From: Parvibaculaceae bacterium Mf 1.05b.01
GTDB taxonomy: Bacteria > Pseudomonadota > Alphaproteobacteria > Parvibaculales > Parvibaculaceae
Direction of reading: 5' to 3'
Length of the DNA: 64,000 bases
Assembly: GCA_000509225.1 (NCBI GenBank)
Contig: BAOK01000002.1
Coordinates: forward strand, 376,496 to 440,495
The position numbers and the translations under genes were made by a program. The notes beneath the pieces were generated by a model. That model made no database searches and was not told the DNA's origin. It saw only the letters and a program-made list of their open reading frames with translations. How positions within the stretch are numbered: position 1 is the first letter of the stretch; the number at the start of each line of letters is the position of its first letter. Shown piece by piece: positions 35,720 to 44,736 of this stretch.

Positions 35720-37011
35720 GCCTCGCCGCTCAGCAGTGCGCCTGCTGTGTTCACTACTTTTGTTTTCACAATCTCACCCGCACGCGCTGGTGCGGCTATG
35801 GTGATTTCCGCGAATTGCTCTGTCCGCCCACGGGTCTCTGTTTCCATCAGAACGTTTTCGATCTCGCCGACGCGGCTGTTTAAGAAAGCTGTGCTTCGGC
35901 TGGCTCCTGCGTCGCGCAATTGTTTCGCGCGCTCCTTAATGAGGCGACCGTCGACCTGCGGCATGCGCGCAGCCGGTGTTCCCGGACGTGCTGAGTAGGG
36001 GAAGACATGCAGCCAGGTGAGGCTGCATTCTTCGACGAGACGCAGTGAGTTTTCAAACATCTCGTTTGTCTCGGTCGGGAAGCCTGCAATGATGTCAGCG
36101 CCAAACACAATTTCGGGTCGTAAGCGTTTTGCTTCCTGACAGAAGGCGATGGCGTCTTCGCGGGAATGACGTCGTTTCATCCGCTTTAACACCATATTGT
36201 CACCTGCCTGCAGGGACAGGTGAAGATGTGGCATCAGCCGTTCTTCATCGGCGATGAGCCGCATCAGTTCAGGGTCGGCCTCAATGCTGTCGATGGAGGA
36301 AAGACGCAAGCGTTTTAATTCTGGTACCAACTTCAATATGCGCGCGCAGAGATTGCCAAGGGATGGATTGCCCGGCAGGTCCGACCCATAGGACGTAATG
36401 TCGACGCCGGTGATCACCACTTCGCTGTAGCCGTTTGCGACAAGCGCACGCACCTGAGTGACGACTTCGCCAGCGGGCACGGATCTTGAGTTGCCGCGGC
36501 CATAGGGGATGATGCAGAACGTGCAGCGATGGTCGCACCCGTTTTGCACTTGAACAAATGCGCGGGCGCGGCCTTCAAAGCCTTCGACAAGGTGTCCGGC
36601 GGTTTCTTTCACCGACATGATGTCGTTGACCCGTATGCGCTCTGTGCCAATGCCCTCGACAGCGAGGCGGGCGAACGCAGAGGCGTCGGTTTTTTCTTCA
36701 TTGCCGATAACAAGATCGACTTCGTCCATCTCGCCAAACTGTGCTGGGTCGATTTGGGCGGCACAGCCCGTCACGATGATGCGTGCCTCTGTGTTGTCGC
36801 GGCGCGCTTTGCGGATGGCTTGGCGCGCCTGACGGACCGCTTCATTGGTGACGGCGCAGGTATTGAAGATGATCGCATTGTCGAGGCCCGCCTTTGCGGC
36901 GTGGGCCTTCATGACCTCAGACTCATAACTGTTCAGGCGACACCCAAAGGTCACAATGTCCACTTTGGGGTCGATCTCTGCGGTCATGTCGTTCTTCGGT
37001 GTGACAGACAT
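35710..37011 (-). CDS. mtaB: tRNA N6-threonylcarbamoyladenosine methylthiotransferase
   Basis: A 433-residue radical-SAM methylthiotransferase. The N-terminal UPF0004 part has Cys in TFGCRLNSYESE, a second in FNTCAVTNEA and a third in VTGCAAQ; the radical SAM CxxxCxxC is CDHRCTFCIIPYGRGNSRS. A TRAM-like C-terminus follows. It adds the methylthio group to t6A37 in tRNA. The ATG overlaps the dapF stop by one nt. Confidence 0.93.
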   Translation of the reverse strand: MSVTPKNDMTAEIDPKVDIVTFGCRLNSYESEVMKAHAAKAGLDNAIIFNTCAVTNEAVRQARQAIRKARRDNTEARIIVTGCAAQIDPAQFGEMDEVDLVIGNEEKTDASAFARLAVEGIGTERIRVNDIMSVKETAGHLVEGFEGRARAFVQVQNGCDHRCTFCIIPYGRGNSRSVPAGEVVTQVRALVANGYSEVVITGVDITSYGSDLPGNPSLGNLCARILKLVPELKRLRLSSIDSIEADPELMRLIADEERLMPHLHLSLQAGDNMVLKRMKRRHSREDAIAFCQEAKRLRPEIVFGADIIAGFPTETNEMFENSLRLVEECSLTWLHVFPYSARPGTPAARMPQVDGRLIKERAKQLRDAGASRSTAFLNSRVGEIENVLMETETRGRTEQFAEITIAAPARAGEIVKTKVVNTAGALLSGEACA

Positions 37012-37877
37012 TACGCGGCCTCAAAGAAACGGCTGTCGAGCTCACCGTCATAGTCAAAGGTTGCCGGCCCGGTCATAAGCACATGATCGTCGCTCTCGCG
37101 CCATTCAAGATGCAGGTCCCCACCGGGGAGGCTCACCGTCGACGTGCGGTCGGTGAGGCGCTTCCTTGCGCCAGCAACAGCGGCCGCGCACGCTGCTGTG
37201 CCGCAGGCCTTGGTGAGGCCGACGCCTCTTTCCCAGACTTTTAGATCTATGTGCCCTCGGTCTGTCACATGCGCTAGCGAGATATTGGCCCGCTCTGGGA
37301 ACATGGGATGGTTTTCCAGAAGCGGTCCAACCTGTGTCAGGTCAATCGCGTCTATGTCTTCCACAAAGAAGATTGCATGGGGGTTGCCCATGTTCACAGC
37401 GGCCGGCGTGTGCAGGATGGGCGCATCAATTGGACCGATCTGCAACTCAATGCCGCGTGTGTCGCGAATTTCCTCTGACAGGGGAATTTGATTCCATTCA
37501 AGGTTTGGCGCGCCCATGTCGACGGTGATGTCGCCATTCGCCGCGCGCCAGCCTTTGGTGATCGCGCCAATGGTCTCGACGGTGACCTGGTCCTTGCCTG
37601 TTTCGTCGAGCATCAATGCGGCGATACAGCGTGCCGCGTTACCGCAAGCCTCCACTTCGTCACCGTCGGCATTCCTGATACCCATGAAGCAATCGCCACC
37701 CGAACGCGGGTTCTCTATCAGGATAAACTGGTCGCAGCCAATGCCGGTGCTGCGGTCGGCAATGGCACGCACGACGACATTGGAAAAGTCGACCGGGCGC
37801 GCACGGACGTCCACCACGACAAAATCATTGCCGAGGCCGTTCATTTTCCGAAAGGGTATGGCGCCTAATTCACTCAT
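37011..37877 (-). CDS. dapF: Diaminopimelate epimerase
   Basis: A 288-residue enzyme with both catalytic cysteines in symmetrical positions: EACGNAARC (about 74-82) and TKACGTAACAAAV (about 224-236). It converts LL- to meso-diaminopimelate for lysine and peptidoglycan. The ATG at 37875-37877 (MSELGAIPFRKMNGLGND) is family-like, although the ribosome site is weak; upstream codons in frame are not conserved. First gene of a dapF-mtaB-ftsY-yciB run. Confidence 0.95.
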   Translation of the reverse strand: MSELGAIPFRKMNGLGNDFVVVDVRARPVDFSNVVVRAIADRSTGIGCDQFILIENPRSGGDCFMGIRNADGDEVEACGNAARCIAALMLDETGKDQVTVETIGAITKGWRAANGDITVDMGAPNLEWNQIPLSEEIRDTRGIELQIGPIDAPILHTPAAVNMGNPHAIFFVEDIDAIDLTQVGPLLENHPMFPERANISLAHVTDRGHIDLKVWERGVGLTKACGTAACAAAVAGARKRLTDRTSTVSLPGGDLHLEWRESDDHVLMTGPATFDYDGELDSRFFEAA

Positions 37878-38051
37878 AATGGGCGTTATATGGCCTTTTT
37901 GGCGTTGGAATGCCAGTTTTTCACAACCAGATTTTTGGCGGAGAGCTTCGGATTCTGGGCTTTGGGACAAACTAAGTGATATGTAGGCGGGCAGGTTGTT
38001 CCTTAACGCCTGTCTTTTTGACGCCTTTCCTGGGCTGCACCTAAGGTTCAC

Positions 38052-39386
38052 ATGAGTCGTTTGAAGCTATTGATGGATGAGATTTCGGAGCGCTTCCTGT
38101 CGGGGGAAGACCAGTCTCGAAAGCTTTTGGTTAATGGCGCCCGCGACCTTGTGTTGAAGGGCCTCGGCCTCATAGGCTTTCTCGTCATGAATGCCGTGCT
38201 GGCCCGGGGACTTGGAGTTGAAGCCTTTGGGCACTATGCCTTTGTGCTGTCGGTCGTGCTGCTGCTCAGCATGACTGCGCGACAGGGGATGGATAGCGGC
38301 ATTCTTCGCTTTGTCTCCGTCTATTCAGCGCAACAAAAGTGGGGATTTCTGAAGGGCGTGCTCGTCTGGATGACGATCCGTGTGGGGGTCGTTGCGCTGG
38401 TGGTCTCTTTTATTGGGTTTGCGGTGCTTCTTGTCGCCGGCTCCCTTGCTGCTCCTGGATTGCGTGAGACTGGGTTTTGGGGGCTCATATTCCTGCCGCT
38501 GGTGACGCTGTCACAGATAAATCAATACGCTTTGCGAGGACGGTTATGGATCGTCCGTGCGCAAATTCCCGATCTTGTCATCCGACCCTATGGGGTCACA
38601 CTTGTGGTCTCCTTGTTGTTGTGGACTGGTGTGTCAGTTGATGGTGGTGATGCGATGGCCATTACCGCCATATCCGCCGCGGTGGGTCTTGTGCTGGGGT
38701 GGGTCTGGCTGCGAAACAGTTTGCCTGGAGAGGTTTTCTCCGTCGCTGCTGAGCACGAACCCAAAGCCTGGCGGCAAGTGTCGACACAATTATTGTTGGT
38801 CTCGGGCGCCGGGTTTGTTTTGACCCAAATGGATATCGTGATGCTCGGCCTGCTTACGACCACAGATCAGTCGGGCCTCTATTCGATTGCCAGTCGACTT
38901 TCAGCCATTTCCATTTTTGCCATTATCGCCCTTGGGTCTATTGGCGCTCCGATGATCGCAAGCCTCTACGCCCGAGAAGACACAGAAGCGCTGTCGCGCC
39001 TCGTAAAACTGATGGCCCGCATCTCTCTTGCGACACTTGTCCCCATGGGCTTGCTGTTTGCGGTTTTTGGCCCAGTCATTTTGAGCTTCTTTGGTGATCA
39101 GTTCGTGGTGGTCTATATCCCACTCCTGGTTTTGGTCGGGGGCCAAACGCTTGCCGCCTGTTTTGGTCCGGCAGCGATGCTGCTGACGATGACATCAGCC
39201 GAAGACACCGCCGCACGCGTTCTATTGTTCAGTGTCGTTGCCAATTTGATGCTCAACGGGCTTCTTATTCCGCAGTTCGGGATGCTGGGTGCATCGATCG
39301 CGACCGCGCTAACAACAGCCATTCCTGCTGGTGTGATGTTTTTTGCGGTCCGGCAGCGCTTAGGCATCAGCTCTACTGCCTTTTGA
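38052..39386 (+). CDS. Wzx-like polysaccharide flippase
   Basis: A 444-residue MVF/MOP-superfamily membrane protein with about 12-14 hydrophobic segments. The start LVNGARDLVLKGLGLIGFLV and the central VSGAGFVLTQMDIVMLGLLT are typical of oligosaccharide flippases. It would move lipid-linked sugars across the inner membrane; the export product is not known. Converges with the glycosyltransferase gene (7-nt gap), and the two may serve the same glycan. Confidence 0.85.
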   Translation: MSRLKLLMDEISERFLSGEDQSRKLLVNGARDLVLKGLGLIGFLVMNAVLARGLGVEAFGHYAFVLSVVLLLSMTARQGMDSGILRFVSVYSAQQKWGFLKGVLVWMTIRVGVVALVVSFIGFAVLLVAGSLAAPGLRETGFWGLIFLPLVTLSQINQYALRGRLWIVRAQIPDLVIRPYGVTLVVSLLLWTGVSVDGGDAMAITAISAAVGLVLGWVWLRNSLPGEVFSVAAEHEPKAWRQVSTQLLLVSGAGFVLTQMDIVMLGLLTTTDQSGLYSIASRLSAISIFAIIALGSIGAPMIASLYAREDTEALSRLVKLMARISLATLVPMGLLFAVFGPVILSFFGDQFVVVYIPLLVLVGGQTLAACFGPAAMLLTMTSAEDTAARVLLFSVVANLMLNGLLIPQFGMLGASIATALTTAIPAGVMFFAVRQRLGISSTAF

Positions 39387-39393
39387 GACCAGG

Positions 39394-40632
39394 TCACGGC
39401 TTTTTGAGCGAAACAACGTTGTCTGATTTTTCCTGATAGTTCGTTTCGAGGAAATTTTTGCTATCGAAACGTTTCGGCTTTTGCCCTTTGTGCAGAATAT
39501 GTTCGTATATGGCCCTAACCTCAACGGCTGTGCGACGTACATCGAACATGGTCTTGACAAGCCTCTGACCGTCCTTCGCCATTGTGCCGAGTTTGGGTAA
39601 ATCGTTCAGCGCACGGTTTATTGCGATCGCAACATTCTTTGGCGAGTCCTCAGCAATTGATAGGCCGCTGATGCCGTCAATCACAACTTCGGGTATGCCG
39701 CCCACGCGATTGGTCAGTACCGGCACGCCGGCGGCGAGCGGTTCAACGACGCCGCCGCAATTTTCAGTACTCGGAATATGAACCACCAGATCGAAAAGGG
39801 GCCAAGCGTTTTGCGAGCCTTGCGGAGGGATTGCGCCGGGCATTTCAACTCGCATGGACGCAACTGACATGGCGCGTCTGCGCAGCCGTCGCTCATAGGA
39901 TTTTCCGCCGCCCCATTGCCCTCCAATTAGGAGCCCGGTCACATCGCTGCGTAATTGTCCAAGGTGGGAAAATGCATTGATCAAGACTTCGTGACGTTTC
40001 AATCCGCGCAATTGCCCCAAATAATATTTGGGGGGGTACATGTAGCTGATGCTGCCAACGACGTGCTGGTCCTCGGAGATGCCGAAAAGCTTCCGCATTT
40101 CAGTCCGTGCAGAGGATATTTCCTCGCTGAGACAATTGCCGTAGTAACTCAGGAAGAGTCGGTCCTGAGATATGCCTGCCTTGCGATAGAGGTTTTCAAT
40201 GAAGTTGCTGGACGCTATCCAATAATCCTGGCTGTTGCTGGAGGCCAGTTCCCAATTGCGGAAGATTGCATTCTCCAGGTGGAGCGGCCCGGGTACCTGA
40301 AATACACGCTTGATGGATCGATCATTTCGCAGCGCCATTCGCATTGTCAGTGTGGTGCTGACAAAATGGCTATGGATGAGGTCCGGCTGAACCCGTTCGA
40401 CCAGGTTTCGAAAGGATGAGATGACGGATGGAAGGCGCCACAATTCCCGAGCAGGGAACTCAATGTCTACAATATGAACCTTTGCGCCGCTTTCCGTCCA
40501 TGCGTTGGCAAACCCGCCGGCAAGGTTTGGAAGTGCTACATGCACTTCAACCCCCATTTTGCAGAGCTCCTGCACCTGTTCCAATGCCCAGCGAGCGCCA
40601 TGGCTTGTCTTGACGAGTTGAAGAACGCGCAT
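39394..40632 (-). CDS. Glycosyltransferase family 4
   Basis: A 412-residue GT-B enzyme. N-terminal Rossmann start MRVLQLVKTSHGARWALEQV, the acceptor-side HSHF, and the C-terminal donor motif STENCGGVVEPLAAGVPVLT with E-x6-E (slightly shorter than the usual E-x7-E) and GGIPEVV. Donor sugar and acceptor are unknown. GGAGGAAAG precedes the ATG. Some base composition is lower than neighbours, which would fit acquired surface-glycan genes. Confidence 0.88.
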   Translation of the reverse strand: MRVLQLVKTSHGARWALEQVQELCKMGVEVHVALPNLAGGFANAWTESGAKVHIVDIEFPARELWRLPSVISSFRNLVERVQPDLIHSHFVSTTLTMRMALRNDRSIKRVFQVPGPLHLENAIFRNWELASSNSQDYWIASSNFIENLYRKAGISQDRLFLSYYGNCLSEEISSARTEMRKLFGISEDQHVVGSISYMYPPKYYLGQLRGLKRHEVLINAFSHLGQLRSDVTGLLIGGQWGGGKSYERRLRRRAMSVASMRVEMPGAIPPQGSQNAWPLFDLVVHIPSTENCGGVVEPLAAGVPVLTNRVGGIPEVVIDGISGLSIAEDSPKNVAIAINRALNDLPKLGTMAKDGQRLVKTMFDVRRTAVEVRAIYEHILHKGQKPKRFDSKNFLETNYQEKSDNVVSLKKP

Positions 40633-40739
40633 CTTTCCTCCGCTGACCTGTATATATTATCGATGTATTTAGGCAGATGCGACCTGCATTTTCGCAGTGT
40701 GATACGTCAGCGGTAAAAGTCTTGTGAAGGAAGATGAAT

Positions 40740-41231
40740 ATGGAAAGTCTGTTGCCGTTAGCCGAAAAGGCGGCCGATCTGCTGAAATCGCGGAGTGAGA
40801 AAATTGCTATCGGAGAGAGTTCGGTTGGCGGGCTGGTCTCGGCAGCGCTAATCGCACAAGCGGGTGCATCGGCTTTTTTTCTTGGATCTACCGTTATCTA
40901 TACCCGTGAGGCGGGCCGGATACTGCGGGACCGGTCGACTCTAAAGCTGGAGGGCCTGGAGCCGCTTACGCCGGAATTCGCACAGGCCATGGCGGACGGT
41001 TTCAAGATCCAAATGGAGTCTGGCTGGGCGACGAGTGAAATGGGCGCTGCCGGCCCGGCTGGCTCACCCTATGGGCCAAAGCCCGGTACGGCGGTAGTGG
41101 CCGTTTCTGGCCCGGTATCAAAGGCGCGCCTTGTTGAGACGGGCTCAGCGGACCGTATTGAGAATATGCGGCTTTTCGGGAAGGCTCAGCTCGAGTTGCT
41201 CATCGAGTGTTTGGACGAGGTTGGGACCTAG
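40740..41231 (+). CDS. CinA-family protein (NMN amidohydrolase-like)
   Basis: A 163-residue single-domain CinA C-terminal protein. The IAIGESSVGGLVSAALI opening and the GAAGPAGSPYGPKPGTAVVAV block align with PncC, which deamidates nicotinamide mononucleotide. The catalytic Ser is expected in GESSVGG. Ribosome site GAAGGA fits the ATG at 40740 better than ATG 40734. No competence genes are near. Confidence 0.85.
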   Translation: MESLLPLAEKAADLLKSRSEKIAIGESSVGGLVSAALIAQAGASAFFLGSTVIYTREAGRILRDRSTLKLEGLEPLTPEFAQAMADGFKIQMESGWATSEMGAAGPAGSPYGPKPGTAVVAVSGPVSKARLVETGSADRIENMRLFGKAQLELLIECLDEVGT

Positions 41232-41232
41232 C

Positions 41233-41508
41233 TCAGGCCAGAATGTCGAGGGTTTCGCCTGCCAATCTATCGACGGTCTCGATGACCTTCGCGTTGGCTG
41301 TGTAATTGGTTTCAGCCTGGCTCATTTGAACAACGGCTTTGACGATTCCACTTTGCAGGCCATCGCTCTGCGCCGGAGTTGTCGCGCTGTTGTTTGTGAC
41401 CTGCTCGACAGCGTTCGTCCCGGCTTTGGCGATCTGGCTTGCCGCCTGATCGAAGCTTTGCAAGGCCGCATGGGCCCCCTGGATGGCTGTTCCGAGTGCG
41501 TCTATCAT
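41233..41508 (-). CDS. Small protein resembling flagellar rod/hook C-terminus
   Basis: A 91-residue protein. Residues about 62-91 (VQMSQAETNYTANAKVIETV then DRLAGETLDILA) match the C-terminal helix of flagellar rod and hook proteins (FlgB/C/E/F/G). The N-terminal part is Ala/Gln-rich and helical and lacks the usual N-terminal rod motif. It stands alone with no flagellar genes nearby and no clear ribosome site. Secretion by, or interference with, the flagellar rod is inference. Confidence 0.62.
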   Translation of the reverse strand: MIDALGTAIQGAHAALQSFDQAASQIAKAGTNAVEQVTNNSATTPAQSDGLQSGIVKAVVQMSQAETNYTANAKVIETVDRLAGETLDILA

Positions 41509-41590
41509 GGGGCCACGCTATCGCCCGCCCGTTAATGTCTTGTTAGGAAACGAGGTTAACGGGCGCTAAGCCTGTTTCTGCTGGGAATAT

Positions 41591-41619
41591 TTGACAGAAA
41601 TGGTCTTTCTGCCTAGTTT
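41591..41619 (+). promoter_or_regulatory. Candidate sigma-70 promoter of the ffh operon
   Basis: TTGACA (41591-41596) and TAGTTT (41614-41619) are 17 nt apart. Transcription from about 41626 would give a 140-nt leader holding the hairpins at 41651-41718. Confidence 0.5.
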
Positions 41620-41650
41620 GCGCGCTCTTTCGGAGCAGATTTACATGCTT

Positions 41651-41718
41651 CGGTCCTGACGAGGTCTCTTGAGGGAGGCCGGGATCACCACCTGTCGGCG
41701 AGGGTTCGCTCACAGGTG
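41651..41718 (+). ncRNA. Structured leader RNA of ffh (candidate)
   Basis: Two adjacent hairpins. Stem 1: CGGTC (41651-41655) with GGCCG (41677-41681), inner TCTC/GGGA around TTGA. Stem 2: CACCTGT (41689-41695) with ACAGGTG (41712-41718), inner GGCGA/TCGCT. Downstream is T-rich (TTTTGTGCTTTGGGTTTTTT). No SRP RNA consensus (GGAAGCAGC) is present. An ffh leader motif has been reported computationally in bacteria, but I could not compare it. Regulation is inference. Confidence 0.5.
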
Positions 41719-41767
41719 CTTTTGTGCTTTGGGTTTTTTCCGGCGAATTCTGCCGATAAAGGGTGCG

Positions 41768-43315
41768 ATGTTTGAGAGCTTAACAGACCGGCTTGGGTCC
41801 GTTTTTGACAATCTGAGAGGCAAGGGTGCCCTTGGACCAAAAGACGTGGATGAAGCGCTGCGCGAAGTACGACGTGCGCTCCTGGAAGCTGATGTTGCGC
41901 TCCCTGTTGCGAAGAGCTTTATCGACAAGGTGCGGGAACGCGCGGTCGGTCAGGAAGTGCTGCGCTCGGTGACCCCTGGCCAGCAAGTTGTCAAAATCGT
42001 CCATGACGCGATGGTCGAAACGCTGGGCACAGAGCCTGCGCCGATCTCTCTCGCGGCGGCTGCCCCCGTTGTCATCATGATGGTGGGTTTGCAGGGCTCT
42101 GGTAAGACGACGTCAACGGCGAAGATCGCCAAGCGCCTCACAGAGCAGCAAAAGAAAAAGATTTTGATGGCGTCGCTCGACGTGCGCCGTCCTGCCGCCC
42201 AGGAACAGTTGAAAGTTCTGGGTGGGCAAACAGAAATTGCGACGCTCCCGATCATTGAGGGGCAACAGCCGGTCGACATCACGAAGCGCGCTGTGCAGGC
42301 CGCGAAGCTCGGCGGTTATGACGTGATCATGCTCGATACGGCTGGTCGGTTGCATGTGGATGAAGCGCTGATGGCCGAAATGGCCGATGTGCGCGCTGTT
42401 TCTGAGCCTCATGAGATATTGCTCGTTGCAGATAGTCTGACCGGTCAGGATGCGGTCAATGTGGCCGAACAGTTCCATGAGCGTATGGGCCTTACGGGCA
42501 TTGTGCTCACGCGGACAGATGGGGATGGTCGCGGTGGCGCGGCTCTGTCTATGCGTGCTGTCACTGGTGTGCCGATCAAACTGCTCGGCACGGGTGAAAA
42601 GCTTGATGAGCTAGAAGACTTCGCGCCGGATCGTGTTGCGGGCCGTATTCTTGGCATGGGCGACGTTGTCAGCCTGGTTGAGAAGGCCGCTGAGACCATC
42701 GACGCTGAAAAAGCGAACAAGATGGCCGCGAAGATGAAGAAGGGTCAGTTTGACCTGGATGATCTCGCCGAACAGCTGAAGCAGATGGGCCGCATGGGCG
42801 GCATGGCCGGTGTGTTGGGCATGTTGCCTGGCATGGGCAAGATGAAGAAACAGATGAATGCTGCCGAGCTGGATGACAGTGTCATTAAACGTCAGGGCGC
42901 GATCATTTCTTCGATGACCAAGGCGGAACGCCGCAATCCGAAGATCCTCAACGCAAGCCGCAAGAAGCGGGTTGCTGCGGGCTCAGGCACAAGCGTTCAA
43001 GAGATTAATCGCCTTCTCAAGATGCACCGCCAGATGGCGGACATGATGAAGAAGATGGCGAAGGGCGGGATGAAGGGGCTCGGCGGTCTCTTTGGGGGCG
43101 GCATGCCTGAGATGCCCGCTGACCTTCCTGCTGATATGCCAACCGACCCTGCTGAGATTCAGCGCCTGCTTGGGGATCAAGCTGGTGGGATGCCAGGACT
43201 TCCAACTGGGTCTATCGCGGGCGGTCTTCCAGGCCTCCCTGGAATGGGCGGCGCGCCCGGAGGTCTGCCAGGTCTTCCTTCAGGGCGGGGCGGTAAGAAG
43301 GGCAAGAAAAAATGA
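41768..43315 (+). CDS. ffh: Signal recognition particle protein Ffh
   Basis: A 515-residue SRP54 GTPase. N domain (1-90), G domain with GLQGSGKTTSTAKIAK, DTAGRLHVDEAL, TRTDGDGRGG, and the Met-rich M domain with GMLPGMGKMKKQM and KRVAAGSGTSVQEINRLL (the RNA-binding SGxG loop). A Gly/Met/Pro-rich low-complexity tail (about 440-515) makes it longer than E. coli Ffh. It binds signal sequences on ribosomes and meets FtsY. First of the ffh-rplS run. Confidence 0.96.
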   Translation: MFESLTDRLGSVFDNLRGKGALGPKDVDEALREVRRALLEADVALPVAKSFIDKVRERAVGQEVLRSVTPGQQVVKIVHDAMVETLGTEPAPISLAAAAPVVIMMVGLQGSGKTTSTAKIAKRLTEQQKKKILMASLDVRRPAAQEQLKVLGGQTEIATLPIIEGQQPVDITKRAVQAAKLGGYDVIMLDTAGRLHVDEALMAEMADVRAVSEPHEILLVADSLTGQDAVNVAEQFHERMGLTGIVLTRTDGDGRGGAALSMRAVTGVPIKLLGTGEKLDELEDFAPDRVAGRILGMGDVVSLVEKAAETIDAEKANKMAAKMKKGQFDLDDLAEQLKQMGRMGGMAGVLGMLPGMGKMKKQMNAAELDDSVIKRQGAIISSMTKAERRNPKILNASRKKRVAAGSGTSVQEINRLLKMHRQMADMMKKMAKGGMKGLGGLFGGGMPEMPADLPADMPTDPAEIQRLLGDQAGGMPGLPTGSIAGGLPGLPGMGGAPGGLPGLPSGRGGKKGKKK

Positions 43316-43632
43316 GCCAGACAACTGACAGAAGTGACGGTGGTGACAGCACGCGGGCAACAGAAGTGCTCGGCAAACTTCGCTCCAGCATCGACAATAT
43401 TGATGCCGCCCTCATTCACATGCTCGCGGAGCGCTTTAAGTGCACCCAGGCTGTGGGCGAGTTGAAGGCGCAGCATGATCTGCCGCCCGCAGACCCAGCC
43501 CGTGAAGAAAAGCAAATCGCGCGTCTGCGCACACTGGCAGAAGACGCGGATCTTGATCCCGCCTTCGCTGAAAAGTTTCTCAACTTCCTCATTGAGGAAG
43601 TTATTCGTAATCACAAAGCAATCCGCGGCTAA
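43312..43632 (+). CDS. Chorismate mutase, AroQ class
   Basis: A 106-residue all-helical protein with the AroQ pattern: LRSSIDNIDAALIHMLAERF then KCTQAVGELK, REEKQIARLRTLAEDADL, and FLNFLIEEVIRNHKAIRG. Arg, Lys and Glu at expected catalytic places are present. It converts chorismate to prephenate. It overlaps ffh by ATGA; placement between ffh and rpsP is common in alphaproteobacteria. Confidence 0.92.
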   Translation: MSQTTDRSDGGDSTRATEVLGKLRSSIDNIDAALIHMLAERFKCTQAVGELKAQHDLPPADPAREEKQIARLRTLAEDADLDPAFAEKFLNFLIEEVIRNHKAIRG

Positions 43633-43665
43633 CTCGGTCGCGCGCCGTTCAAGGAGAAAATCGAT

Positions 43666-44067
43666 ATGGCATTGAAGATCAGACTGGCCCGGGGTGGCAG
43701 CAAGAAGCGTCCGTATTACCGGATCGTTGTTGCAGACATTCGTTCCCCACGTGATGGCCGTTTCATTGAAAAAGTAGGCAGCTACAATCCGTTGCTTCCA
43801 AAAGACCATGCTGACCGCGTGAAGCTGGAAGTTGAGCGCATTGAGCACTGGGTTTCCCATGGTGCGAAGCCAACAGACCGGGTTCTGCGCTTTATGGATG
43901 CAGCAGGTATTGCTAAGCGTCCTGCACGCAATAACCCAAACAAAGCGAAGCCTGGCCAGAAAGCTCAGGAACGTCTGGAAGCTGAACGTCAAGCTGCAGA
44001 AGATGCAAAAGCAGCGGCTGAAGCACCAGCGGAAGCTCCAGCAGAAGAGGCCGCAGCAGAGGGCTAA
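43666..44067 (+). CDS. rpsP: Ribosomal protein S16 with acidic Ala-rich tail
   Basis: The S16 core ([48 protein letters not shown]) ends near residue 85. The last 50 residues are a Glu/Ala-rich helix-prone tail ending [12 protein letters not shown], unusual compared with about 80-90 residues in E. coli but seen in some alphaproteobacteria. AAGGAG supports the start. Part of the small ribosomal subunit; forms the classic rpsP-rimM-trmD-rplS operon. Confidence 0.96.
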   Translation: MALKIRLARGGSKKRPYYRIVVADIRSPRDGRFIEKVGSYNPLLPKDHADRVKLEVERIEHWVSHGAKPTDRVLRFMDAAGIAKRPARNNPNKAKPGQKAQERLEAERQAAEDAKAAAEAPAEAPAEEAAAEG

Positions 44068-44088
44068 CCCCCTTCTTGCGTTTCTTCC

Positions 44089-44736
44089 ATGGCCATCGAA
44101 GCTGATGCAGAAATTGTCTTGGGCGTCATTGCCGGCGCTCACGGTGTCAGTGGGCGGCTTCGGGTGAAACCCTTTACGGGCGAGCCAGAAGCCATTGGCG
44201 ACTATGGACCTGTCATGGTTCGTGGCGTCTCTCGGGAGATCAAAGTCACAGGGTCAGGCAAAGGCCTGGTGACAATTGAACTTGAGGGGATCAAGGGCCG
44301 GGATGCAGCAGAGGCGCTCAAAGGCGCTGAGCTCACCGTTACCCGGGAAGACCTGGGAGAGGCGGACGAAGACGAAGAAGGCTGGTTCCATGCCGACCTG
44401 ATTGGTCTCACGGTTGAAACCGCAGGGGGTGAGCCACTTGGCGCCGTCGCGGCGGTCTTTGACTTTGGCGCCGGTGATATTCTGGAGATCGCTCCTGCCG
44501 ATGGCGGGGCCACGGTGATGATGGCGTTTACGGAAGAGAACGTCCCAAGTGTCGATATTGCTGGTGGTAAGCTCATTGCGGACCCCCCGCTGGGCACGTT
44601 TGAGACGGAAGAAGAGAAGGCCAAGCCAAAGCCCCGGAAACGGCGGCGGAGTCCGAAAGCCCGCGAAAAGGCTCTCGCGCGAGAAAAGGCAGAACCCGGC
44701 ACGGACGGGTCTGCGGGTGGTAAGGCTGATGTCTGA
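44089..44736 (+). CDS. rimM: 16S rRNA processing factor RimM with basic tail
   Basis: A 215-residue protein. RimM domain ([20 protein letters not shown]) and PRC-barrel ([20 protein letters not shown]) fill residues 8-170. The extra tail [20 protein letters not shown] is strongly basic. It binds S19 and helps maturation of the 30S head. Its last 8 nt overlap trmD. Confidence 0.94.
   Translation: MAIEADAEIVLGVIAGAHGVSGRLRVKPFTGEPEAIGDYGPVMVRGVSREIKVTGSGKGLVTIELEGIKGRDAAEALKGAELTVTREDLGEADEDEEGWFHADLIGLTVETAGGEPLGAVAAVFDFGAGDILEIAPADGGATVMMAFTEENVPSVDIAGGKLIADPPLGTFETEEEKAKPKPRKRRRSPKAREKALAREKAEPGTDGSAGGKADV

Noticed and set aside
41669-41767. Longer Ffh start
   Set aside because: The 33 extra codons fall in the structured leader and are not conserved in Ffh.
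41600-41767. 4.5S/SRP RNA gene before ffh
   Set aside because: No GGAAGCAGC-type consensus or long rod-like hairpin; only two short stems.
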